Shown piece by piece: positions 16,515 to 25,095 of a stretch of DNA of 64,000 bases. Made by a program: the position numbers and the translations under genes. The stretch is from assembly GCF_018130505.1 (NCBI RefSeq), contig NZ_JAFCKH010000003.1:186001-250000 (forward strand), written 5' to 3'. The notes under the pieces were generated by a model that was not told where the DNA came from, ran no database searches, and saw only the letters and a program-made list of their open reading frames with translations. This DNA comes from Bradyrhizobium tropiciagri (GTDB taxonomy: Bacteria > Pseudomonadota > Alphaproteobacteria > Rhizobiales > Xanthobacteraceae). Every line of letters starts with the position of its first letter. Positions within the stretch are counted from its first letter, which is position 1.

Positions 16515-17330
16515 ATGGCGTCGTTTTCCCTTGCCGCATTGACCGCCCTCGGCCTTTCGCCCGTACCGCTGGTCGAGGTGGCGGCTGCCTGCGGCTTCGA
16601 GCAGGTAGGTTTCCGCTTGCTGGCGGCGACGCCGGGCGGCGTGGCTTATCCGCTGATGGATGATCCGCAGCAGCTGCGCGAGACGAGGTCGCGGCTGGCG
16701 GCGACCGGGGTTCGCGTCGCCGATCTGGAGGTCGTCGCTTTCAGGCCGGACACGTCGGTCACCTCGTTGGAGGCCTTTCTTGAAACTGGCTGTGAGCTCG
16801 GCGCTCGCCACACATTGGTCGCGGCTTACGATCCGGACCTCGTGCGGTTCACGGATCGGTTCGCCGAATATTGCGAGCTGGCCGGCCGGTTCGGGCTGAC
16901 GGCCGATCTCGAATTCATGCCGTGGACCTACGTCCCGGACCTCGGCACGGCGCAGCGCATCGTGGCGGCGGTTGCGCACCGAGCGGCCGGCATCCTGGTT
17001 GACGCACTGCATTTCGACAGATCGGCCGGGCGTCTTGCGGACTTGCAGCGGATCCCGGTCGAGCGGCTGCATTACTGGCAGATGTGCGACGGTCCGGCTG
17101 AGCCGCCGTCGTCAACCGAAGGCCTCATTCATGCGGCCCGGGAAGAGCGCATGTTTCCTGGCGAAGGCGATATCGACCTCATCGGACTGACCAGGACCAT
17201 GCCGGACGACATCACCGTCAGCGTCGAGGTCCCGACCGTCAGTTTGGCCAGGACGCTGGACGCCGAAGCACGGGCGCGTCGCGCCTTGCGCGGAGCGAAG
17301 GCCATCGTCGCCGCCGCGGCCATGAGTTGA
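16515..17330 (+). CDS. Xylose-isomerase-like TIM-barrel protein (sugar phosphate isomerase/epimerase family)
   Basis: A 271-residue protein of the AP_endonuc_2/xylose-isomerase-like TIM-barrel superfamily. Candidate metal ligands are the Glu in DLEFMPW, the Asp and His in LVDALHFDR, and the Glu in VSVEVP. The same fold includes 3-dehydroshikimate dehydratases (AsbF/QuiC type), sugar isomerases and hydroxypyruvate isomerases. Placed opposite an AroQ-like dehydratase and a TRAP importer, a dehydroshikimate dehydratase-like role is attractive but unproven. I use the ATG at 16515; an in-frame TTG at 16497 would add six residues. The -10-like GCTATAG is so close to the ATG that the mRNA may be nearly leaderless. 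Confidence 0.8.
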   Translation: MASFSLAALTALGLSPVPLVEVAAACGFEQVGFRLLAATPGGVAYPLMDDPQQLRETRSRLAATGVRVADLEVVAFRPDTSVTSLEAFLETGCELGARHTLVAAYDPDLVRFTDRFAEYCELAGRFGLTADLEFMPWTYVPDLGTAQRIVAAVAHRAAGILVDALHFDRSAGRLADLQRIPVERLHYWQMCDGPAEPPSSTEGLIHAAREERMFPGEGDIDLIGLTRTMPDDITVSVEVPTVSLARTLDAEARARRALRGAKAIVAAAAMS

Positions 17331-17344
17331 ACGGGTGAAATCGC

Positions 17345-18031
17345 ATGTCGCTTCTGGGTAAGGCAGCCGTCGCCATGTGGTGGAGCGTCAGCCGCGAGCA
17401 GCGCTCGGAGTTCGGCGATTGGCATTCGCATGAGCATTTTCCGGAGCGGATGAGCATTCCCGGCTTCCGCCGCGGCTCGCGATGGACCAGCACGCTCGAT
17501 CCGGACGGGTTCTTCGTGCTGTACGAGCTGGAGCAGTACGAGACCCTGACGTCGAAGGGATATCTCGATCGCCTCAATGCCCCGACGCCGTGGTCGACCA
17601 AGATGATGCCGCATCATCTCAACATGGTGCGCAGCCAATGCCGCATCGTCGCGAGCTTCGGCGGGGGCATCGCGACGTCGCTGGCGACGATCAGACTGTC
17701 TCCGCTGGCAAACCGGGCCGCGGAGCTCGAGCAGGCACTTGGCGAAACACTGCAGGACCTCGCCTTAAGACCGGGGTTGACCGGCGCCCACCTCCTGATC
17801 ACCGACACGCCGAAAAGCAGCGCGACGACCGAACAGCGGATCCGCGGTTCCGATCGTGCGGCCGACTGGATTGTTCTTCTCTCGGGTTATGATCCCGACG
17901 TGGTGCACGGCGTGATCGCGAACCGGCTTTCTGTTGCGGCGCTGCACCTTCAGGGTGCCGAAGGGGAGTCCGCGACGGGACACTACCGGCTCGCCCTTAC
18001 GATGACGCCGCAGGATGTTGCTCCGACGTAA
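17345..18031 (+). CDS. Unknown protein, possibly tandem dimeric alpha/beta-barrel (EthD-like)
   Basis: A 228-residue cytoplasmic protein that I cannot name with certainty. The first half (WWSVSREQRSEFGDWHSHEH, FPERMSIPGFRRGSRW, then FFVLYELEQYETLTSKGYL) has the strand-helix-strand pattern and the His/Glu-rich loop of EthD-type or related dimeric alpha/beta-barrel proteins; the second half looks like a weaker repeat (ADWIVLLSGYDPDVV). Such proteins often aid ring-opening or monooxygenase steps. It follows the TIM-barrel gene by 14 bases on the same strand and ends facing the SDR gene, so it belongs to the GntR/TRAP locus. Confidence 0.65.
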   Translation: MSLLGKAAVAMWWSVSREQRSEFGDWHSHEHFPERMSIPGFRRGSRWTSTLDPDGFFVLYELEQYETLTSKGYLDRLNAPTPWSTKMMPHHLNMVRSQCRIVASFGGGIATSLATIRLSPLANRAAELEQALGETLQDLALRPGLTGAHLLITDTPKSSATTEQRIRGSDRAADWIVLLSGYDPDVVHGVIANRLSVAALHLQGAEGESATGHYRLALTMTPQDVAPT

Positions 18032-18118
18032 GTCATCGCGTCCCCTGAGAGTGCAGGAAAACTCACCACTCTGCTCAAACGAACAATCTGGACGTCCTGA
18101 CCGCGATACCTGTTTGTG

Positions 18119-18838
18119 CTACGCCATGTGGTGACCGGCGGCCTGACCTCCGTCGACATGGAGAATTTCTCCCGTCACGAATCCTGCGCCGTCGAGGTAG
18201 ACCACCGCGTCGACGATGTCGGATATCTCGCCCATCCTGCCCAGCGGGTGAAGTGCTGCCAGCGCCTGGTGCGCCTCGACCGGATGCATCGGGGTCTTGA
18301 TGATCCCCGCAGACACGGCGTTGACGCGGATTCCGGTCTTTGCATATTCGATGGCCAGCGCCCGGGTTGCCGCGTTCAGGCCTCCCTTGGTGAGAGAGGC
18401 GAGCGCGGACGGCACGCCGCTCATCGGCTGGTCGACGAGACTCGTCGTGATCGTGACGATATGACCGTGGTTCTGCTTGCTCATCAGCTCAAGCGCGCGC
18501 CGGGTCATGTGGAAAAAGCCGGTCACGTTGGTCGATATGTAGGCGGCATAATCATCCTGCGAGTAGGCCGTGAACGGCTTGGCCATGAATATTCCGGCGT
18601 TGTTGACCAGTGTGTCGATACGGCCGAAGCGTTCGAGCGCCGCTCTGAAGACGTTCTCCGCCGTCTCCGGGGCGGCGACGTCGCCCTGAATGGTGACGAC
18701 ATTCTCATCGGCGGCCGGCTTGATCGAGCGTGACGTTGCAACGACGCGGCAGTTTCGATCCCTGAAGGCCTGAACGATGCCGGCGCCGATGCCCTGCGAT
18801 GCTCCGGTGACGACGGCCACTCTGTGCGCTGTGCTCAT
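18119..18838 (-). CDS. SDR-family oxidoreductase lacking the canonical catalytic Tyr
   Basis: A 239-residue short-chain dehydrogenase/reductase. The cofactor motif TGASQGIG (11-18) and LVNNAG (78-82) are intact, and the C-terminal GFVTGEILHVDGG is normal. The catalytic YxxxK is not: the stretch reads SALASLTKGG, with Lys151 present but Ala147 in the Tyr position, while Ser133 of TTS is kept. Binding of NAD(P)H is therefore expected, but ordinary SDR chemistry is doubtful unless another residue serves. It follows the acyl-CoA-dehydrogenase-fold gene by 35 bases on the same strand, and both lie downstream of an AraC gene. Confidence 0.87.
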   Translation of the reverse strand: MSTAHRVAVVTGASQGIGAGIVQAFRDRNCRVVATSRSIKPAADENVVTIQGDVAAPETAENVFRAALERFGRIDTLVNNAGIFMAKPFTAYSQDDYAAYISTNVTGFFHMTRRALELMSKQNHGHIVTITTSLVDQPMSGVPSALASLTKGGLNAATRALAIEYAKTGIRVNAVSAGIIKTPMHPVEAHQALAALHPLGRMGEISDIVDAVVYLDGAGFVTGEILHVDGGQAAGHHMA

Positions 18839-18873
18839 GATCTTGTCCTTTCAAAACCCTGCGGCCGGTCCGG

Positions 18874-20118
18874 CTACGCCGCGCCGCTTGCGGCCAGCGG
18901 GCTGTAGTCGTCGCGCTTGAACAGCATGTGCAGTTGTCGCCGCCGCACGCCGATGTTGCCGCCGTCGAAGATCGGCAGCGCCAGCGCGTCCTGGAGCAGG
19001 CTGCCGAACGGCGCTTCATGATCGTAGCTGTCGATGCCGACCACGCGCATCAGATCCGTGATGACACGCACCGCTGCTTCAGAGCCGTAGATCTTGGCCT
19101 GGACCGCGAGCTCCTCGGCCGCCGGAGACTGGGTGTCGAGCGCGTGGCAGGCGCGCCAGCTCAGCGTGCGGGCCGCTTCGATCGTGGTCTTTGCGTCGGC
19201 GAGGGCGTATCCGACCGCCTGGTGCTCGATGATGGGGTGAACGCCGCCGCGCTTCTCGGTGCGGGCAAAATGCAATGCGAATGCGAAGGCCGCACGCATC
19301 AAGGCGACGCCGAAGATTCCGACCAGCGCGGCGGTGCCCGTGAAGGCCGCTGCCGTCAGCGCGAGGCCGCCGCCCTGTTGTCCGAGCAGATTGTGGTGCG
19401 GCGCCGCGACATCGTTCAAGCCGAACTGCGGTACGAGGTGCGCCCGATGACCGAGCGTGTCGATCGCGCGTTCGAACACGAGGCCGGTCGCCGGCCGTTC
19501 CACCGCGATGATCGAGATCGCCGCTTCGGGCGGTGCCGCCGGATCGGTCCGGCACACGACGGTCAGCAGATCCGCGCCGTCGCGATTCCAGCCCGTGGCG
19601 GAGGATACCCATTTCTTGCGTCCGTTGATGATCCAGTTGTCGCCTTCGCGCCTCGCCGTCGTGCGGACGCCCTCGCCGGGCGGCGGCGAGGCGGCGTTGG
19701 CGCTGCCGCCCGGTTCGCTGGAGCAGAAGGCGGCGAGCGGCGCGCCGGCGGTCTTCAGGAACGGCGCGAGCAGCCGCTTGCATTGGTCGGGTGTCCCGCC
19801 GAGCAGCAGCGGCAGCAGGCCTAGCACGCTGCCGAGCATCGTCAGCGTGACACTGGGATTCACGCTGTAAAATTCCTCGGCCAGGATCGCCATGTCGGTC
19901 AGACCGGCGTTTTCGCCGCCCGCCGGCGCCGGGATGCATTTACGCAGATAGCCGGCCGCAACCATCGCCTCATAGGCGGGCCTGGTTGCGAGGAAGCGCT
20001 GCTCGGGCGTTGCCAGCACCTCCGCCGCCCTGGCCTCGGCCAGCACCTCGGCGGCGAATTTGCGGGACGTGAGCTGCAGCTCGCGCTGCTGCGGCGTGAG
20101 CGTGAAATCGATCGCCAT
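18874..20118 (-). CDS. Acyl-CoA dehydrogenase-fold flavoenzyme, nitroalkane-oxidase-like
   Basis: A 414-residue flavoprotein with the three-domain acyl-CoA dehydrogenase fold: helical N-terminus, the FAD-binding segments AAFCSSEPGGSANAA and KKWVSSATGW, and a helical C-terminus. Where ordinary acyl-CoA dehydrogenases have the catalytic Glu in YEGT, this protein has IFDGGNIGVRRRQ, with Asp385. In nitroalkane oxidase the equivalent base is an Asp, so it may be an oxidase of nitroalkanes or a related small acid rather than a CoA-ester dehydrogenase. There is an insert PPPGEGVRTTA before the FAD segment. It is encoded between an AraC regulator and an SDR on one strand. Substrate assignment is inference. 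Confidence 0.85.
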   Translation of the reverse strand: MAIDFTLTPQQRELQLTSRKFAAEVLAEARAAEVLATPEQRFLATRPAYEAMVAAGYLRKCIPAPAGGENAGLTDMAILAEEFYSVNPSVTLTMLGSVLGLLPLLLGGTPDQCKRLLAPFLKTAGAPLAAFCSSEPGGSANAASPPPGEGVRTTARREGDNWIINGRKKWVSSATGWNRDGADLLTVVCRTDPAAPPEAAISIIAVERPATGLVFERAIDTLGHRAHLVPQFGLNDVAAPHHNLLGQQGGGLALTAAAFTGTAALVGIFGVALMRAAFAFALHFARTEKRGGVHPIIEHQAVGYALADAKTTIEAARTLSWRACHALDTQSPAAEELAVQAKIYGSEAAVRVITDLMRVVGIDSYDHEAPFGSLLQDALALPIFDGGNIGVRRRQLHMLFKRDDYSPLAASGAA

Positions 20119-20239
20119 GATGATGCCCTCCGGCCGAGGTGCCGGCCGTTCGGGCTATCGCTATCGCGGCGCGATCAGAAATTCTTGGACGGCAGCGCCA
20201 GATTTCTTGGCCGGGAGTGAACCGGATCCTTTCGGCGAT

Positions 20240-21175
20240 TCAGCCGGCGGCGGTGCGGCGGAACTCGCGCGGGGCGAGGCCGTTGTGGCGCTTGAACAGG
20301 CGGTTGAAATGCGAGATGTCGCGGAATCCCGCGGCAAACGCGATCTCGGCAATGGTCTTGTGCGCAGAGTTGCGATCGAGCAGCTCGCGCGCGCACATCG
20401 TAATCCGCTTCTCGTTGACGTGCTCGCCGACGGAGCGGCCGGTGCCCGCAAACAGGCGGTGCACATAGCGCTCGGAGCAGCGGAATTTTCTGGCCAGCGC
20501 CGGCGCGCCGAGCTCGGGGGCGTGGCTGTGACGGTCGATATGGTCGAGCATCATCGAGAGCAGCACCGGCGTGTGGACGCGCTCGGCGGGCAGGTCGGTG
20601 AGCAGGTCCGGCGCATGCGCAATCAGCTCGGCGACGTGCGCGCCGACCATCGTCGATGTTCGCGCGAGTTGACGGCCACTCAGGCAGAGCTCGGCGTAGC
20701 TCGCCAGCGTCCGGGAGAGGGCGCGGCCGGCTTCGGTCGCCGACAGCGCGAGCCGCGGCCGATCGAACAGTCCATCCGGCAACAGCCGCCGCGGGACGGC
20801 AAAGCAAAATAACTTGAAGTCGTGGCGGTGGGCGATCTCGAACGGCTGTGTCGTATCCGCCAGCGCCAGATCGCCGGGCGCGCTCAGCTGCTCGTGGCCG
20901 CGCTGCGTGGTGCGTCCCAACCCTTCGAGCTGCAGGTTGACGAAGCAAAGATCCTCCGTGCTCGAAGCGATGTGCGAGGCCAGCCGAAGCACTGTGTGTC
21001 CGCTGGCCCTGACCAGCGATATCTGGAGTGGAGCGGCGTCGACCTTGCAGATCGTACCTGCAAAGGACTGCTCGGTAATTCTGCGCGGCTCCAGCCGTAC
21101 GAAGGCGGCCGCGAGGTCGTCGGCCCAACTTCCAAAGGGCTGATCCGGACGGGCCGGCCTAGTCGACCATTCCAT
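20240..21175 (-). CDS. AraC-family transcriptional regulator (AraC_binding_2 type)
   Basis: A 311-residue regulator with an N-terminal ligand/oligomerisation domain (about 30-190; LFCFAVPRRLLPDG) and a C-terminal AraC DNA-binding domain (about 205-305; LARKFRCSERYVHRLFAG and IAEIAFAAGFRDISHFNRLFK). I start it at 21175 (MEWSTRP) because GAGGTG lies six bases upstream; a longer frame to 21265 is open but begins with an unlikely leader. It lies 121 bases upstream of, and in the same direction as, the nitroalkane-oxidase-like and SDR genes, which it probably controls. Ligand unknown. Confidence 0.9.
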   Translation of the reverse strand: MEWSTRPARPDQPFGSWADDLAAAFVRLEPRRITEQSFAGTICKVDAAPLQISLVRASGHTVLRLASHIASSTEDLCFVNLQLEGLGRTTQRGHEQLSAPGDLALADTTQPFEIAHRHDFKLFCFAVPRRLLPDGLFDRPRLALSATEAGRALSRTLASYAELCLSGRQLARTSTMVGAHVAELIAHAPDLLTDLPAERVHTPVLLSMMLDHIDRHSHAPELGAPALARKFRCSERYVHRLFAGTGRSVGEHVNEKRITMCARELLDRNSAHKTIAEIAFAAGFRDISHFNRLFKRHNGLAPREFRRTAAG

Positions 21176-21324
21176 GAGCACCTCGAACAAGCTGCATCTG
21201 CGAAGGGCCCAGCATGCGAAAGGATATCGCCGGTGAAACGGGCGGTCAAACTCGGCCGCCGGCACGTCCGGTCACGGTGAGTTGTAACGCCGCCAATGGC
21301 TGGCGCTGGCAGCCGCGCCGACGG

Positions 21325-22221
21325 CTATCTTGCGGAGCGGAAGCTGCGGCAATCCCTGATCACGTCGGCGGATGACATGGTCTGAAGGCCACCGACATTC
21401 TCGATATTCGCGCGATTTGCGCTGAAGATGCCGTTGATCTTCTCGGATGCCGCCATGTCGGAGCTGAAGCGGTATTCCAGCCCGGTTTCGAACAGCGATA
21501 CCCGCAGGTCCTTCTGCGAGACGAGCTCGACGATCCCCGGCAGCTCCTGATCGTTGAAGTTGATCCAGCCGGCGATGCCATCGGCATGACCGGTGGTCAC
21601 GATCGACCGGTCACGGCTGCTGAGCGTCACCGACGTCGCGACCTCGCGGCCTTGCGCGAGGGCCTTGAGGCGTTCCAGCTCGGAGATCGGCGGAATGACC
21701 TCGAGCTCGAACTGCTGGTCCGTTTTGGAATCCGCCTTGGGACACGTGAGCACGAAGGTGTTGCGGGCGGTCTCGCCTTCCTGGGCGAAGCGGCGATAGA
21801 TGCGCTTGTCGGTTCTCAATTTATCGACGCCGTTGATGTGCCAGAGGAAGTGAGCGCGCCACTGCGCCGGAACGGCGAACAGGCCGGGGAGGGTATGCTC
21901 GACGAGATTGACCGCCTCCAGGCAGGCTAGCGTCAGTCCGGTGGTCTTGATCGATTTCGCCATCCGTTCGGCGGCGGCGTCCATCAGCTTGATGTAGCGT
22001 CCGCCCGGCATGAAGTCGGCGGTCTTGTATCCGAATTTGGACAGCGTCGGATCGAGCGATCCGTTCGGATCGATCATGCTCTTGCTGCATTTGCCGCCGG
22101 CGATACTGAACGCAATCAGCGCATTTGCGGCTTGCTCGGGATCCAGCTTCGGTGAGCCGGCGGCCGCGGCCGATCCGGATACGAAAAAGACAATGATTAC
22201 GGCGATCCAACGCATGCCCAT
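21325..22221 (-). CDS. Secreted protein of unknown function
   Basis: A 298-residue protein I do not recognise. The start at 22221 (MGMRWIAV) gives a clean signal peptide (hydrophobic core IAVIIVFFVSG, cleavage after AAAA near residue 22) and has GGGG upstream. The mature part has three Cys residues (in GGKCSKSMI, LACLEAV, LTCPKA) plus a final RDCRSF, which may form disulphides in the periplasm. Segments such as AQWRAHFLWHINGVDKLRTD give no family clue to me. A perfect CRP-like palindrome lies about 50 bases upstream. The next gene upstream is a DUF6572 protein on the same strand. Confidence 0.75.
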   Translation of the reverse strand: MGMRWIAVIIVFFVSGSAAAAGSPKLDPEQAANALIAFSIAGGKCSKSMIDPNGSLDPTLSKFGYKTADFMPGGRYIKLMDAAAERMAKSIKTTGLTLACLEAVNLVEHTLPGLFAVPAQWRAHFLWHINGVDKLRTDKRIYRRFAQEGETARNTFVLTCPKADSKTDQQFELEVIPPISELERLKALAQGREVATSVTLSSRDRSIVTTGHADGIAGWINFNDQELPGIVELVSQKDLRVSLFETGLEYRFSSDMAASEKINGIFSANRANIENVGGLQTMSSADVIRDCRSFRSAR

Positions 22222-22271
22222 CTGCCCCCAGCCCAATGCAACATTAAGTAGCAAGCGCGTCCAATATAGAC

Positions 22272-22287
22272 TGTGATCTAGATCACG
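22272..22287 (-). promoter_or_regulatory. CRP/FNR-type palindromic site
   Basis: TGTGA-TCTAGA-TCACG, containing the perfect 14-base palindrome GTGATCTAGATCAC (22273-22286). It matches the CRP pattern TGTGA-N6-TCACA at all but the last base and differs from the FixK/FNR pattern (TTGAT-N4-ATCAA) at the outer positions. It is centred about 58 bases upstream of the secreted protein's ATG at 22221. Confidence 0.55.
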
Positions 22288-22382
22288 GCAGGATGATGCG
22301 CAAGCTCGCCTTCGCGCCGGCGCGCGGTGTCAGTGTCGCCGGCTGCGAAGGCGACTTCAGGAGATCGGATCCGCGACACGCC

Positions 22383-22727
22383 TTAAGCGTTGTGCGCGGT
22401 CTTCGGCGGCAAGATGCGGTGGGTGATTTGCACGTTGAGCTGAGCGGCGGCTTTCGCCGCGATCGCCAGCAAGCGCTGTGCCTTGTCCGGCAGGGGATGC
22501 CTCGTCAGAAGGTCGATCCGGATGGTCTTTCGCAGCGCCTCCGGCCGGACTTCATAGATCTGGCCGCTCTGAATGAAATCGAAATACGCATTGAGCTTGG
22601 CTTGCAACGCCAATAGATGCTGCGCTTCGTCCGACCAGTCCCAGCCATCGAGGATCGCCAGGGAAACTGCCGAGCCGTCCTTTTCGGTGCCGATCGCATC
22701 GATGACATCCGCCTTGTCCAACGACAT
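22383..22727 (-). CDS. DUF6572 domain protein
   Basis: A 114-residue small cytoplasmic protein. SLAILDGWDWSDEAQHLL, LNAYFDFIQSGQIYEV and IDLLTRHPLP follow the pattern of the DUF6572 family (small acidic/helical proteins that begin with a short strand, an 'LxIxDxxxW' line and an 'INAYLxFIxSGxIY' helix). I start it at 22727 (MSLDKADVID), with GGAAG upstream; the frame continues upstream only as low-quality coding. No function is known to me for the family. It is encoded between a TonB receptor and a secreted protein, all on the minus strand. Confidence 0.8.
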   Translation of the reverse strand: MSLDKADVIDAIGTEKDGSAVSLAILDGWDWSDEAQHLLALQAKLNAYFDFIQSGQIYEVRPEALRKTIRIDLLTRHPLPDKAQRLLAIAAKAAAQLNVQITHRILPPKTAHNA

Positions 22728-22818
22728 CAGTCCGCTTCCGCCCTTGCTGCGCACCCGGCAGGGTGGATGGAAGCGTCGCGCCGGGTCAAGGACCGGCGCG
22801 CCTGGCTTCGCGCTCGCG

Positions 22819-25095
22819 CTAGAACTTCTGCGTGATGCCGGCGTAGAAGCCGCGGCGGGGTCCGAATTGCGGCGCGAACACGCCGATGCCGGAGCCGTCG
22901 CGGATCTGGTAGACGGAATCGAACAGGTTGACGATGTCGAAGCGCACGGTGGTGGGCTTGTTCGGGGCGACGATGTTGAAGTCGTGCGAGACGCCGACAT
23001 TCACCTGGGTATAGGGCGGCACCGTACCGGTATTGGCAAAGCCGTCGCGCAGGCCACTGCCGTAGATCAGCGACGCGCTGAACTTGGTGTCGTGCCATTG
23101 ATACCAGCCGCCCACCGAGGCCGTCAGCGCCTGGGCGTGATCGGTATTGACATAGTTGTTGGCGATAAAGGCGAGCTCGTCCGGATCGAACAGATACTGG
23201 TTCGAGACCACATTGGTGGCGACCTGCCGCGCGACGGCGACGTTGCCGTAGAGATGCAGGTTGTCGTGATCGTAGCGCGCGGTCAACTCGACGCCCTCGT
23301 TGGTGCCCTTGGCATAGTTGAATGCGGTCAGGACGTAGGCGGCGCCGAACTGGCCGTCGTCGAGCAGGTCGGTTGCGATCTTGTAATAGGCGTCCATGCC
23401 GACCTCGAGGCCGGGGATCGCATAGACCTTTTGCGTGACGCCGACGTCGAACACGTGCGAGCGCTCGGGCAGTACCGGGTCGTTGGCGGAGACCGCAGGC
23501 TGCGCCGTGGTGTTCTGCACCAACGCCAGGTTGGTCGGCGCGGCCAGCACCTGCTCGGGCGGCGTGAAGTTGCGCGCATAGCCGGCATGGAAGGTGGTGC
23601 CCTCATAGGGCTTCCAGGTCAGGCTGATCCGCGGGCTGAGCTGGTTGGCGTCGACAAACTGCCACATCTGGTCGAAGCGCAGGCCGGCGTTGAGCGTGAG
23701 CTGGTTAGTGATCTTCCACTCATCGGCGACGTAGCTGGAGAACATGTAACCGGTCTTGGTATTGGAATCGAACACGCTGAAAGGTGCGTCGACCGGGTTG
23801 CCGGCGTCGTCCAGCGGCAGCACGGTCGAGCCGTTGTTGACCAGCGAGCGCTCGGCGCTGACCGAGAAGCCGAACTTGAGCGTGTGCGCGAAACCCAGCC
23901 GGTAGGACGTGTCTTCCTGGATGCCGTTGATGTAGCTCTGCCGGTAGACGTCCGACGCGACGCCGTTGAAGACGAGGTCGCCGACCGGATCGGGCGTGAA
24001 GTGCAACTGGCTGTAGCGGTTGAAATAGGCGATCTGGTAGTCGAGCCCGTCGGCCGACTTCTGGTAGGCGACGACGTTGAACTGGTTGAACTCCTGCTGC
24101 CGCTCGTTGAGCAGCGCGGAATCGAAATTGGAGACGCCGAAAGCGGTGAACGCAGGCGGCTGGCCCGGATTGTTGGGGATCTGATAGTTGCCGTTGGAGA
24201 CGCCGCCGATATAGGTCAGCCGGCTGGTCGGATCGATCGCGGTGGAGATATAGGCGAAACCTTTCTCCTGGTCGGTCCGGTCGTGAATTGCATTGTAGGC
24301 CGGCGTCGGATTCTCGATGCCGACATCGCTGCCGAAATAACGCCCCGAAACGTAATACTGCGTCTGTCCGATCGTGCCGCCATAGTCGACGCTGGTCGTG
24401 AACGTGCCGTGGCTGCCGCCATAGACGCTGACGCTGCCGGAATTGTTGAAGGCGTCGGCCTTGGTCTGGATATCGAGTACGCCCGCGGTGCGCAGGCCGT
24501 ACTGGGCGGGCAGCGCGCCGGTGATCAGCGCCATGCTGCCGACGATCCCGGTGTCGATGATCTGGCCGAAGGCGCCGACGCCGTCCGGCAGCATCACGCC
24601 GTTGATGCGGTATTGCAGGTTGGCGTGCTCGTTGCGGACGTGCAGGTTGCCGCTGGCGGCGGAATCCTGTGAGACGCCCGGTGCCTGCAACAGCGCCTTG
24701 TCCAGCGTGGTGTTGGTGCCCTGCGGAAGCGACTCCAGCAACTGCCGGCTCATCCCATAGCTATTGGCGCCGCCCGGTGCCAGCAGATTGCCGCGGGCCT
24801 GGTCAAGCCGCGCGTTCTGGCCCGCGACGGCCGCGGCTTGTTGCTGCTCGGCGGAGCCGGGCGTTGCCGGCACTGCTGCGGTCCGCCGCGCGCGGCGTGC
24901 GCTTCCGGCCGCGGCGTGCCGCCGCGGCTTTTGCGGCGCGGATGGCGCATGATGGTGCTCCGGCGCTGCCACCGTGACGTCCGGAAGGGTGGTGGCCGGC
25001 GCGGGCGCGGTTTGCGCGACGGCAGCATGGTTCAGTCCACAGAAGAGAAGCGATGCCGCGCCGATGGCGGCGTGCCGTCTGGCATTGTCTGACAT
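22819..25095 (-). CDS. TonB-dependent outer-membrane receptor
   Basis: A 758-residue receptor. The start at 25095 (MSDNARRHAA) gives a signal peptide cleaved near AAVAQ (28). The mature N-terminus is unusual: a short EHHHAPSAP stretch followed by an Arg/Ala-rich segment. The plug domain is at about 125-240 (LDKALLQAPGVSQDSAASGNLHVR, YRINGVMLPDG), then a 22-strand barrel ending in Phe (GITQKF), as outer-membrane insertion needs. A DUF2946 gene lies just upstream on the same strand; DUF2946 proteins with paired Cys/His motifs often accompany copper receptors, so a metal substrate is a reasonable guess. No cobalamin riboswitch is apparent in the 148-base spacer. Confidence 0.92.
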   Translation of the reverse strand: MSDNARRHAAIGAASLLFCGLNHAAVAQTAPAPATTLPDVTVAAPEHHHAPSAPQKPRRHAAAGSARRARRTAAVPATPGSAEQQQAAAVAGQNARLDQARGNLLAPGGANSYGMSRQLLESLPQGTNTTLDKALLQAPGVSQDSAASGNLHVRNEHANLQYRINGVMLPDGVGAFGQIIDTGIVGSMALITGALPAQYGLRTAGVLDIQTKADAFNNSGSVSVYGGSHGTFTTSVDYGGTIGQTQYYVSGRYFGSDVGIENPTPAYNAIHDRTDQEKGFAYISTAIDPTSRLTYIGGVSNGNYQIPNNPGQPPAFTAFGVSNFDSALLNERQQEFNQFNVVAYQKSADGLDYQIAYFNRYSQLHFTPDPVGDLVFNGVASDVYRQSYINGIQEDTSYRLGFAHTLKFGFSVSAERSLVNNGSTVLPLDDAGNPVDAPFSVFDSNTKTGYMFSSYVADEWKITNQLTLNAGLRFDQMWQFVDANQLSPRISLTWKPYEGTTFHAGYARNFTPPEQVLAAPTNLALVQNTTAQPAVSANDPVLPERSHVFDVGVTQKVYAIPGLEVGMDAYYKIATDLLDDGQFGAAYVLTAFNYAKGTNEGVELTARYDHDNLHLYGNVAVARQVATNVVSNQYLFDPDELAFIANNYVNTDHAQALTASVGGWYQWHDTKFSASLIYGSGLRDGFANTGTVPPYTQVNVGVSHDFNIVAPNKPTTVRFDIVNLFDSVYQIRDGSGIGVFAPQFGPRRGFYAGITQKF

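Noticed and set aside
22573-24672. Long plus-strand frame opposite the TonB receptor
   Set aside because: The minus-strand receptor has plug, barrel, signal peptide and terminal Phe; the plus frame has none and mirrors its codons. The same holds for 28626-31001 opposite the second receptor.
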